Assembly: GCA_016868585.1 (NCBI GenBank) | Contig: VGGR01000001.1 | Location: forward strand, 330,874 to 394,873 | Length of the DNA stretch: 64,000 bases | Source of the DNA: Bacteroidota bacterium | GTDB taxonomy: Bacteria > Bacteroidota > Bacteroidia > Chitinophagales > Chitinophagaceae | Direction of reading: 5' to 3' | In this document: positions 55,542 through 64,000 of the stretch, in pieces | Layout: every line of letters begins with the position of its first letter | Numbering within the stretch: the stretch's first letter is position 1 | Position numbers and translations under genes: made by a program | The notes under the pieces: generated by a model | What the model saw: only the letters and a program-made list of their open reading frames with translations | The model's database searches: none | Told to the model about the DNA's origin: nothing

Positions 55542-58500
55542 ATGGCTATAAAAAAAGAAAACCGTCCGAAATCCGCCTTCTCCAAGATCACAATTGGTCT
55601 TGCTTCTCCGGACAATATTCTGGAGAGAAGCTTTGGAGAAATTCTAAAGCCGGAAACTATTAACTACCGCACGTACAAACCAGAACGTGATGGTCTTTTC
55701 TGTGAGCGCATCTTTGGTCCGGTAAAGGATTACGAATGTGCTTGTGGAAAATACAAACGAATTCGTTACAAAGGGATCGTTTGTGACCGTTGCGGCGTTG
55801 AGGTGACCGAGAAAAAAGTACGACGTGAAAGAATGGGGCATATTAAGCTGGTAGTTCCAGTAGTTCATATTTGGTATTTCAAATCGCTTCCGAATAAAAT
55901 CGGATATCTGCTGGGAATAAGCTCCAAGAAATTAGAGACCATCCTTTACTACGAGCGTTATGTAGTAATTCAACCGGGTATTCGCTATGAAAAAGGGCAG
56001 CGATTAGCTGACTTGCTGACAGAGGAGGAATACCTCGATATTTTGGAAACTCTTCCAAAAGAAAATCAATATCTCCCAGATGATGATCCGCAAAAGTTCA
56101 TTGCAAAAATGGGAGCGGAAGCCGTAAATGATCTTTTGGCAAGCATCGATCTCGATCAGCTGTCTTTTGATCTACGCAATGCAGCAGCCAACGAAACTTC
56201 ACAGCAGCGTAAAGCTGAAGCGCTCAAGCGTCTCAGTGTAGTAGAGGCATTCCGGGATGCCAACCTGCGTATTACTAACCGTCCTGAATGGATGGTCATG
56301 CAATACATACCTGTTATTCCGCCAGAACTTCGTCCACTTGTTCCTTTGGATGGCGGTCGATTTGCCTCTTCTGATCTGAACGATTTATACCGTCGCGTTA
56401 TCATTCGTAATAATCGTTTGAAGCGTTTGTTGGAAATTAAAGCCCCTGAGGTGATTCTGCGCAATGAGAAACGTATGTTACAGGAGGCTGTTGACTCATT
56501 GTTCGATAATAGCCGTAAATCAAATGCGGTGAAAGCGGAAGGCGGACGTGCATTGAAATCCTTGAGCGATGTATTGAAAGGAAAACAAGGTCGATTCCGT
56601 CAGAATCTTTTGGGTAAACGCGTAGACTATTCTGGTCGTTCCGTTATTGTGGTGGGGCCAGAGTTAAAATTGCATGAGTGTGGTCTTCCCAAGGATATGG
56701 CAGCCGAATTATTCAAGCCATTTATCATTCGGAAATTAATTGAAAGAGGAATTGTAAAAACAGTTAAGTCTGCTCGTAAACTGGTCGATAAGAAAGAGGC
56801 CGTTATTTGGGACATCCTTGAAAATATTTTGAAAGGGCACCCTGTTATGTTAAATCGTGCCCCCACACTTCACCGTCTCTCTATTCAAGCTTTCCAACCA
56901 AAATTAATCGAAGGAAAGGCTATTCAATTACACCCGCTGGTTACGTCTGCCTTTAATGCGGACTTTGACGGTGACCAAATGGCGGTTCACGTTCCATTGA
57001 GCAACGCAGCTATTTTGGAAGCACAGTTATTAATGCTGGCTTCACATAATATCCTGAATCCTCAGAATGGTACACCCATCACACTCCCTTCTCAGGACAT
57101 GGTGTTGGGATTGTATTATATCACTAAGGGAAAGCGAACCACCGATAAGGAGAAAATGAAAGGGGAGGGTATGACTTTCTACTCAAGTGAAGAAGTGATC
57201 ATTGCGTATAACGAAAGAAAGATTGATCTGCATACATGGATCAAGGTAAAGGCCAATGTTCGCAATGAGAGCAATCAATTGGAGAAAAAGTTAATTGAAA
57301 CAACGGTAGGTCGGGTGTTGTTTAATCAACATGTTCCTGCTGAGGTAGGGTTTGTCAATGCATTGCTTACAAAGAAAAACCTACGCGAAATCATTGGCGA
57401 CATCATTACTATTACCAATGTTCCCAAGACGGCCAAATTCCTCGACAACATCAAGCAACTTGGTTTCCGTACTGCCTTTAAAGGAGGACTTTCCTTCAAC
57501 ATCAATGACTTGATTATCCCTGATACCAAGCAGGAGTTGTTGGAGAATGCTAAAATTGAAGTGGAAGAGGTTTGGGAGAGCTACAACCTGGGTCTAATCA
57601 CCAACAACGAGCGTTATAATCAGATCGTAGATATTTGGAGCCGTGTAGACACTCGCATCACAGAAACATTGATCAAGGAATTGAGCAATGATAAACAGGG
57701 CTTCAATTCGGTATACATGATGTTGGATTCCGGAGCCCGTGGTTCTAAGCAGCAGATCAAACAGCTGGCCGGTATCCGCGGATTGATGGCTAAGCCACGA
57801 AAATCCGGATCTACAGGCAGTGAGATCATTGAGAATCCTATTCTTTCCAACTTCAAAGGCGGATTGAACGTATTGGATTATTTTATCTCCACGCATGGTG
57901 CTCGTAAAGGTCTTGCCGATACAGCCCTCAAAACAGCTGATGCCGGATACCTGACTCGTCGTCTGGTGGATGTTGCGCAGGATGTTGTAATCACGGAAGA
58001 GGATTGCGGTACACTTCGCGGCATAGCCACTACGGCTTTAAAGGACAATGAGGATATCATTGAACCATTGAGTGATCGTATCGAAGGGCGTAATTCATTG
58101 CACGATGTATATGACCCTGTCTCTGAAAAATTAATCGTTGCAGCCGGTGAGCAGATCACCGAACTGTTAGCGAAGCAAATTGAGGAAGCTGGTGTGGAAA
58201 CCGTTGAAATTCGGTCAGTATTGACTTGTGAAAGTAAGCGTGGTGTATGTGTGAAATGTTATGGAAGAAACCTGGCTTCTAGAGTTACGGCCCAGAAAGG
58301 TGATGCAGTGGGTATCATTGCTGCCCAATCAATTGGTGAACCTGGTACTCAGTTGACGCTTCGTACTTTCCACGTTGGTGGTGTGGCGGGTTCTACTTCT
58401 GTAGAATCTACTTTGGTCGCAAAGTTTGATGGGACCATTCAGTTTGACGGGCTTCGCACGGTGGCTATCGCAAACACTGCGGGTGCGGGAGCTAAATCTC

Positions 58501-59840
58501 AGGTTGTTATTGGTCGTACGGGCGAAGTACGAATTGTTGACACCAATGCAGATCGTCTATTGATCACTAACAATATTCCTTATGGTGCCACACTTAATGT
58601 TAAGAATGGTCAAAAAGTGGCTAAGGGCGACGTGATCTGCACTTGGGATCCATTCAATAATGTGATACTTTCTGAGATTGATGGGAAGATCAAGTTTGAA
58701 AGTGTGATTGATGGGGTAACTTACCGTGAGGAATCAGATGAACAAACTGGCCACCGTGAAAAAGTAGTTATTGAAACGCGCGATAAGACTAAGATCCCAG
58801 CGATTCTGGTAGAAGGAAAGGATAAAAAATCATATAGCCTTCCCACCGGAAGTCATATTATCATTGAAGAGGGTGACGATGTGAAAGCCGGTCAAGTCAT
58901 AGTAAAGATCCCTCGTATCCTTGGAAAACTCCGTGATATCACCGGAGGTCTGCCACGTGTTACCGAGTTGTTCGAAGCACGTAATCCGGGCAACCCTGCT
59001 GTTGTTACCGAAATTGATGGTGTCGTAATCATGGGTGCAGTTAAGCGTGGAAATCGTGAGATCACCATTGAAGCCAAGGATGGGGTTCAAAAGAAGTACT
59101 TGGTACCGCTAACTCGTCAGATCCTGGCTCAGGATGGGGACTTTGTGAAAGCGGGCACAGCACTTTCTGATGGTCAAATTGCGCCTTTCGACATTCTTTC
59201 AATCAAGGGTCCTTTTGCCGTTCAGGAATATGTGGTAAATGAAATACAGGAAGTTTATCGATTACAGGGTGTTAGAATCAACGATAAGCACATCGAAGTG
59301 ATAGTTCGTCAGATGATGCGTAAGGTTAACATTGTGGATCCGGGTGATACTCGATTCCTTGAAGACGACCTGGTTGATAAGTTTGAGTTTGTAGAAGAAA
59401 ATGATCTCATCTTTGATAGAAAGGTGGTTACAGAACCAGGTGATAGCACAAAACTTCGTGCTGGACAGATTGTAAATCTAAGAGAGCTGCGTGAAGAGAA
59501 TTCTATTCTTCGTCGTTCCGACAAGAAAACAGTAGAGTATCGCGATACCAAGCCTGCTACCTCCTCACCCACACTTTTGGGAATTACAAAGGCTTCTCTT
59601 GGCGTCCAAAGCTGGATTTCAGCCGCTTCTTTCCAGGAAACCACCAAAGTACTTTCATCTGCCGCCATCAACGGTAAAACAGACGAAATGCTGGGTCTCA
59701 AGGAAAATGTTATCACCGGTCATCCAATACCAGCCGGAACGGGTTTGCGCGAGTTTGAACGCATGATTGTTGGCAGCAAGGAGGAATACGAATTGCTCCA
59801 AACAACCCAGGGGGCCATGGCCTTTGATGAGGAGGAATAA
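55542..59840 (+). CDS. rpoC: RNA polymerase subunit beta'
   Basis: [16 protein letters not shown] catalytic motif; zinc-binding [20 protein letters not shown]. Confidence 0.99.
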   Translation: MAIKKENRPKSAFSKITIGLASPDNILERSFGEILKPETINYRTYKPERDGLFCERIFGPVKDYECACGKYKRIRYKGIVCDRCGVEVTEKKVRRERMGHIKLVVPVVHIWYFKSLPNKIGYLLGISSKKLETILYYERYVVIQPGIRYEKGQRLADLLTEEEYLDILETLPKENQYLPDDDPQKFIAKMGAEAVNDLLASIDLDQLSFDLRNAAANETSQQRKAEALKRLSVVEAFRDANLRITNRPEWMVMQYIPVIPPELRPLVPLDGGRFASSDLNDLYRRVIIRNNRLKRLLEIKAPEVILRNEKRMLQEAVDSLFDNSRKSNAVKAEGGRALKSLSDVLKGKQGRFRQNLLGKRVDYSGRSVIVVGPELKLHECGLPKDMAAELFKPFIIRKLIERGIVKTVKSARKLVDKKEAVIWDILENILKGHPVMLNRAPTLHRLSIQAFQPKLIEGKAIQLHPLVTSAFNADFDGDQMAVHVPLSNAAILEAQLLMLASHNILNPQNGTPITLPSQDMVLGLYYITKGKRTTDKEKMKGEGMTFYSSEEVIIAYNERKIDLHTWIKVKANVRNESNQLEKKLIETTVGRVLFNQHVPAEVGFVNALLTKKNLREIIGDIITITNVPKTAKFLDNIKQLGFRTAFKGGLSFNINDLIIPDTKQELLENAKIEVEEVWESYNLGLITNNERYNQIVDIWSRVDTRITETLIKELSNDKQGFNSVYMMLDSGARGSKQQIKQLAGIRGLMAKPRKSGSTGSEIIENPILSNFKGGLNVLDYFISTHGARKGLADTALKTADAGYLTRRLVDVAQDVVITEEDCGTLRGIATTALKDNEDIIEPLSDRIEGRNSLHDVYDPVSEKLIVAAGEQITELLAKQIEEAGVETVEIRSVLTCESKRGVCVKCYGRNLASRVTAQKGDAVGIIAAQSIGEPGTQLTLRTFHVGGVAGSTSVESTLVAKFDGTIQFDGLRTVAIANTAGAGAKSQVVIGRTGEVRIVDTNADRLLITNNIPYGATLNVKNGQKVAKGDVICTWDPFNNVILSEIDGKIKFESVIDGVTYREESDEQTGHREKVVIETRDKTKIPAILVEGKDKKSYSLPTGSHIIIEEGDDVKAGQVIVKIPRILGKLRDITGGLPRVTELFEARNPGNPAVVTEIDGVVIMGAVKRGNREITIEAKDGVQKKYLVPLTRQILAQDGDFVKAGTALSDGQIAPFDILSIKGPFAVQEYVVNEIQEVYRLQGVRINDKHIEVIVRQMMRKVNIVDPGDTRFLEDDLVDKFEFVEENDLIFDRKVVTEPGDSTKLRAGQIVNLRELREENSILRRSDKKTVEYRDTKPATSSPTLLGITKASLGVQSWISAASFQETTKVLSSAAINGKTDEMLGLKENVITGHPIPAGTGLREFERMIVGSKEEYELLQTTQGAMAFDEEE

Positions 59841-59853
59841 GATGCAAAACACT

Positions 59854-59885
59854 AAGGCCGCTTCTGAAGAAACGGCCTTTTTTTT
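59854..59885 (+). terminator. rpoC terminator
   Basis: AAGGCCG-cttctgaagaaa-CGGCCTT + T-tract. Confidence 0.88.
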
Positions 59886-59959
59886 AAATTACGCCTATTA
59901 ACAATTAACTATCTCAACAAAAGTTTACTGGGAGATACTTACCTTCAAAAGAAAATGTA

Positions 59960-60544
59960 ATGAACAAAGGTTTTATAGTTTGGAATGTACTGCTAACGGC
60001 TGCTTTGCTTTTTTTGGGAATCCGTTATTATAGTGGAACAGGCACGCCCCGGTCTGCACAGCCAAGTGGCCCTAATACTTTTAAAATGGCCTATTTCGAA
60101 ATGGATTCAATAGAAGCCAACTTTGAACTGGTGAAAGAGTTGAAAGAAGAATTGGCAAAGAAAGAGCAAGCGATAGAACAGGAAATGCAAAAAATGGCGA
60201 GTCATGCACAGCAGCGTTACAACTATTACCAACAACAAGCCAGCACCGGATTGATGAATGAGAGTCAACGTGAAGCGGCGGAGAGAGAATTGAGAAATCT
60301 GGAAGAGCAAATGAAAAACAGGAAGCAAGCCTTAGATGCAGAATATGGTGATTTTGTAATGCGTCGTCAAAATGAAATTAAGTCTAAGATCGAAGCGTAT
60401 TTGCAAGAGTATAACAAAAGTCACAGCTACTCTTATATTGTCTCTTATGAACAAGGGCTTTTTTATTATAAGGACTCAGTCAACAATATCACGCCTGATC
60501 TGATCAAAGGACTCAACAAAAAATTCAAACCTTCTACCAAGTAA
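59960..60544 (+). CDS. OmpH/Skp family periplasmic chaperone-like protein
   Basis: N-terminal signal/TM, long coiled coil, NKSHSYSYIVSYEQGLFYYKDSVNNIT C-terminus. Confidence 0.82.
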   Translation: MNKGFIVWNVLLTAALLFLGIRYYSGTGTPRSAQPSGPNTFKMAYFEMDSIEANFELVKELKEELAKKEQAIEQEMQKMASHAQQRYNYYQQQASTGLMNESQREAAERELRNLEEQMKNRKQALDAEYGDFVMRRQNEIKSKIEAYLQEYNKSHSYSYIVSYEQGLFYYKDSVNNITPDLIKGLNKKFKPSTK

Positions 60545-60551
60545 TACAGGT

Positions 60552-61157
60552 ATGAACGCGGCAGCTTGCAATACAATCTTTAGTATGACAATTGATGATT
60601 ATCATTTGATAGACCAGGTAGAGGCGCCATTGACCAATCCCTATCCGCCCGACTCCATTGAATTTCTTCTTTATCAAAAATGTTGGGTGGATACTGTGCA
60701 GTGGCATTTAGAGGATCTGGTAAGAAACCCTTCTATAGATCCTGCTTTGGGACTGGCGTTAAAACGTAAGATTGATGCTTCTAATCAGGTTAGGACAGAT
60801 TTGGTTGAGCAAATCGATGATTATCTTTTGCATGTAAATAGCACAACTCCGGTTTTACCAACAGCACGCCTTAATACGGAAAGTCCTGCCTGGGCAGTTG
60901 ACAGGTTATCCATTTTAGCACTCAAGATCTACCATATGGACCTTGAAGTCAGGAGAAAAGATGCCACTTCAGCGCACCAACAACGATGTGCAGCAAAATT
61001 GGCTGTTTTGATTGAGCAGCGGGCGGACCTTTCTCTCTCAATAGATCAGCTATTAGAGGCTATTCGGTCTGGTAATGTGCAGATGAAAGTGTACAGGCAG
61101 ATGAAGATGTACAACGAGGTTACATTAAATCCGGTATTGTATCAGCAAAAGTCATGA
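60552..61157 (+). CDS. DUF4254-like protein
   Basis: LLYQKCWVDTVQWHLEDLVRNPSIDP...LALKRKIDASNQVRTDLVEQIDDYLL; coupled to GT9 gene. Confidence 0.75.
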   Translation: MNAAACNTIFSMTIDDYHLIDQVEAPLTNPYPPDSIEFLLYQKCWVDTVQWHLEDLVRNPSIDPALGLALKRKIDASNQVRTDLVEQIDDYLLHVNSTTPVLPTARLNTESPAWAVDRLSILALKIYHMDLEVRRKDATSAHQQRCAAKLAVLIEQRADLSLSIDQLLEAIRSGNVQMKVYRQMKMYNEVTLNPVLYQQKS

Positions 61158-62170
61158 GTCGCTCAGCTACAAAATCCATGTTGGTGATTCGTTTTTCATC
61201 TATGGGAGATGTGGCCATGACAGTTCCTGTTTTGAAAAATTTATTGCTACAGCACCCTTCCTTAAGAGTGATCATGGTTTCAAAACAAACCTTTGCTCCA
61301 TTATTTGACAATATTGATGGTTTAGAGTTTTTTGGGGTTGATTTAAAAGGGCGCCACCGAGGATTGACAGGAGCATGGAAATTATTCAAGGAGTTATCCG
61401 AAAAAACAGGCGCTACCCTTGTTGCTGATCTACATAATGTATTACGCACCAAATTACTGGTTTTTCTATTTAAGTTGAACGGAGCAGCGGTTGCAACTGT
61501 AGATAAGGGAAGAAAGGAAAAGCGGGCATTGACCAGGCAAAAGCATAAGGTAATTAAGCCGTTGACCACTACGTTTGATCGCTATGCGAGCGTCTTTCAT
61601 TCACTGGGCTTTACACTAAGATTGGAGCCTGTTATTTTTTCAAAAAAATCAATCGAAAAAGATCGGTTACAAATTGGGTTTGCCCCATTTGCCAAACATG
61701 CTGGAAAATCGCTACCCGCATCTTTGGCAAAACAATTTATAGAGGCCCTGGTTGAGGCAATACCCTGCCAACTTTTTCTCTTTGGTGCACCTGGAGAAGA
61801 GGCAGCTGTATTGTCAAGTTGGGAGAGAGAGTTCCCTAATACAAGTAACAGGGCTGGTCAGTTAGCGTTGAGTCAAGAGCTTCAATTGATCGCTAATATG
61901 GATCTGATGATTACAATGGATTCTGCCAATATGCATCTGTCTTCTCTGGTTGGAACACCAGTAATTTCAATATGGGGTGCTACACACCCTTTTGCCGGAT
62001 TTCTGGGGTGGGGGCAGTCTATTGATCAAGTGATTCAAACTGACTTAACTTGCCGTCCCTGTTCGGTGTTTGGCAACAAACCCTGTTTTAGAGGGGATTA
62101 TGCTTGTTTACATCAGCTACTACCACAGCAAATGGTCCAACAGGTTCGCGCTTATCTTTGTGAAAAATGA
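61154..62170 (+). CDS. Glycosyltransferase family 9 (LPS heptosyltransferase-like)
   Basis: LVIRFSSMGDVAMTVPVLKNL; MDSANMHLSSLVGTPVISIWGATHPFAGFLGWGQ. Confidence 0.92.
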   Translation: MSRSATKSMLVIRFSSMGDVAMTVPVLKNLLLQHPSLRVIMVSKQTFAPLFDNIDGLEFFGVDLKGRHRGLTGAWKLFKELSEKTGATLVADLHNVLRTKLLVFLFKLNGAAVATVDKGRKEKRALTRQKHKVIKPLTTTFDRYASVFHSLGFTLRLEPVIFSKKSIEKDRLQIGFAPFAKHAGKSLPASLAKQFIEALVEAIPCQLFLFGAPGEEAAVLSSWEREFPNTSNRAGQLALSQELQLIANMDLMITMDSANMHLSSLVGTPVISIWGATHPFAGFLGWGQSIDQVIQTDLTCRPCSVFGNKPCFRGDYACLHQLLPQQMVQQVRAYLCEK

Positions 62171-62847
62171 AAAAGCACGCAATAATCGTAGCCGGTGGTG
62201 CGGGTGTGAGAATGGGAAATGCACAACCAAAGCAATTTTTGGAAATAGAAGGCGAGCCTATCATCATACACTCACTTCGGGCCTTTGTAGATGCCTTTTC
62301 AGATATTCAACTTACCGTAGTCTTACCCATAAACCATTTTCAGGAAGGGGCTGCATTAATAGCCAGTAGATTTGATTATCCAGTTCAATTGGTAGCTGGA
62401 GGGGATACTCGTTTTCATTCTGTACAAAATGGTCTTGCTACAGTAAAGGAACACTCCATAGTTTTTGTGCATGATGCGGTACGTTGTCTGGTGAGCACAG
62501 CCTTGCTACAATCTTGCTATGATAATGCGTTGGTGTCAGGCAGTGCGGTACCTGTTTTACCTTCGAGAGACAGCATTCGGTTTATGGAGAAAGGAAAGCA
62601 CCAAGTCGTAGATCGTGAGCAAGTACTATTAGTGCAAACGCCACAAGTTTTTCTTTCCAGTTTGATCCTGCCTGCTTTCCAGATTGCTTATGATCCATCC
62701 TTTACTGATGAAGCAACGGTGGTGGAAAGAACCGGGCACGTCATTAATTTTGTGGCAGGGGAGGAGTCCAATATTAAAATTACCCGCCCCATTGATTTGC
62801 GCATTGCAGCCGAGTGGCTGCAAGCAAAAAAAGAGGTCAAAGACTAA
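62167..62847 (+). CDS. ispD: 2-C-methyl-D-erythritol 4-phosphate cytidylyltransferase
   Basis: AIIVAGGAGVRMGNAQPKQFLEIEGEPIIIHSLRAF; VFVHDAVRCLVS; QTPQVF. Confidence 0.95.
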   Translation: MKKHAIIVAGGAGVRMGNAQPKQFLEIEGEPIIIHSLRAFVDAFSDIQLTVVLPINHFQEGAALIASRFDYPVQLVAGGDTRFHSVQNGLATVKEHSIVFVHDAVRCLVSTALLQSCYDNALVSGSAVPVLPSRDSIRFMEKGKHQVVDREQVLLVQTPQVFLSSLILPAFQIAYDPSFTDEATVVERTGHVINFVAGEESNIKITRPIDLRIAAEWLQAKKEVKD

Positions 62848-63823
62848 CCAACTGTTGATTGATTTTCTCTACTATCTGATGGGCCACGTCCATGGCAAGC
62901 ATTCCATCATTTTCTGAAACCATGGTTCGCGAATTTTGCAAAATCGCATCTCTGAATGAGGTTAGTTCCGATTGAATGGCGTTGGAGGATGGGATTGCTG
63001 GGCTGGAAATAGCAATAGTCTTTACACCCGCATGCGTTTCTATGTCAAAGGTGAATGCATGCTCTTCTTCCTGTTCCCCTTTTAGTTTAATGACTTCTGT
63101 TTTTTTGTCCAGAAAGTCAATCCCGATATAGGCATCTTTTTGAAACAAACGAATTTTACGCATTTTTTTCATTGAGATGCGACTGCTTGTCAAATTGGCC
63201 ACACACCCATTATGAAATTCTATTCGTACGTTGGCTATATCAGGGGTGTCTGTTAAAACGGCCACGCCACTAGCAGAAATTTGTTTGATGTCACTATTCA
63301 CCAGGCAAAGTATAATGTCTATATCGTGGATCATTAAGTCCAGGATAACACTCACCTCAGCGCCTCTTGGATTGAACTGAGCCAGGCGGTGCACTTCAAT
63401 AAACATTGGTTGTAAGGAAAGGTCTCTAATGGCCAGAAAAGCTGGATTAAATCGCTCCACATGTCCCACTTGTAATTTTACGCCAGACTCACGGGTTAGA
63501 GCAACAATTTTTCGGGCCTCTTCCAAGGTTGCTGCCAATGGCTTTTCCACAAAAACATGCTTCCCTTTGCGAATTGTTTTTTCGCACCATTCTGAATGAT
63601 GGTTGGTGGGAGCTGTAATATCAATGGCATCGCAGGCATCAATTAGTTCTTCCCCTGATTCAAAAGAAGGAATGGAAAATTTGTGGGCAACAGCTGCAGC
63701 AGTTTCGGGATTGGGGTCATAAAAGCCAATCAAATCAACCTGTTCTATTTGTTTCCAATTAGACAGGTGAATTTTACCTAAATAGCCAGCACCTATAAGC
63801 CCTACCTTTAGATTTGCTCTCAT
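62837..63823 (-). CDS. Gfo/Idh/MocA family oxidoreductase
   Basis: VGLIGAGYLGKIHLSNW; HVFVEKPLAATLEEARKIV; VGHVERFNPAF. Confidence 0.93.
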   Translation of the reverse strand: MRANLKVGLIGAGYLGKIHLSNWKQIEQVDLIGFYDPNPETAAAVAHKFSIPSFESGEELIDACDAIDITAPTNHHSEWCEKTIRKGKHVFVEKPLAATLEEARKIVALTRESGVKLQVGHVERFNPAFLAIRDLSLQPMFIEVHRLAQFNPRGAEVSVILDLMIHDIDIILCLVNSDIKQISASGVAVLTDTPDIANVRIEFHNGCVANLTSSRISMKKMRKIRLFQKDAYIGIDFLDKKTEVIKLKGEQEEEHAFTFDIETHAGVKTIAISSPAIPSSNAIQSELTSFRDAILQNSRTMVSENDGMLAMDVAHQIVEKINQQLVSL

Positions 63824-63835
63824 AGATTTAGCTAA

Positions 63836-63866
63836 AAACCCCGGTATTTTGCTACCGGGGTTGTCC
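63836..63866 (-). terminator. Terminator for tRNA-Asp
   Basis: CCCGGTA/TACCGGG stem followed by T-tract on minus strand. Confidence 0.8.
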
Positions 63867-63874
63867 GGTTTTAG

Positions 63875-63948
63875 CGGACCGGACGGGACTCGAACCCGCG
63901 ACCTCCGCCGTGACAGGGCGGCATTCTAACCAACTGAACTACCGATCC
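63875..63948 (-). tRNA. tRNA-Asp(GTC)
   Basis: GGATCGGTAGTTCAGTTGG...CTGTCAC...CGGGTTCGAGTCCCGTCCGGTCCG. Confidence 0.95.
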
Positions 63949-63969
63949 GTTTCCCGATTTTTGGGAGGG

Positions 63970-63977
63970 CAAAGATA
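63970..63977 (-). promoter_or_regulatory. -7 box TATCTTTG upstream of tRNA-Asp
   Basis: TAnnTTTG consensus upstream of the tRNA. Confidence 0.65.
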
Positions 63978-64000
63978 GCGTCGGACCTTTTCTGTTCCAA

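Noticed and set aside
52244-59852. Long antisense ORFs opposite rpoB/rpoC (for example 54009-54590, 59309-59716)
   Set aside because: They are fully nested in highly conserved rpoB/rpoC and have no recognisable domains; typical shadow ORFs.

Overview
The window is about 64 kb of a Bacteroidota chromosome, most likely Chitinophagaceae-like (inferred from gene content, TAnnTTTG promoters and a T9SS-type C-terminal domain). Gene content is mainly housekeeping: era(3' end)-der, gap-pgk, lemA/TPM, truA, a complete rRNA operon (16S-tRNA-Ile-tRNA-Ala-23S-5S), rpsT, sucAB, mnmA, ssb, queA, AMP nucleosidase, Glu dehydrogenase, ccm genes, tdk, kdtA, a nucleotide-sugar cluster, tyrS, an Hsp70, rpsU, xer, hpf, a tRNA-Thr/Tyr/Gly/Thr-tuf-tRNA-Trp-secE-nusG-rplKAJL region, rpoBC, ispD and a Gfo/Idh/MocA oxidoreductase. 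I found no CRISPR array, transposase, prophage or obvious defence island. The most interesting signals are small: (1) a 48-nt tRNA-like element with no D-arm between tRNA-Ala and 23S; (2) a perfect Shine-Dalgarno sequence, with a facing CCTCC, directly upstream of rpsU, in a genome whose other genes appear not to use SDs; (3) an apparent truncated RsmB-like rRNA methyltransferase N-terminus after sucB; (4) a partial tRNA-Gln 3'-end duplication; (5) a subtilase with a changed oxyanion-hole residue; (6) an HhH gene inserted between rplL and rpoB. All calls come from reading the sequence and supplied ORFs; no database search was run.
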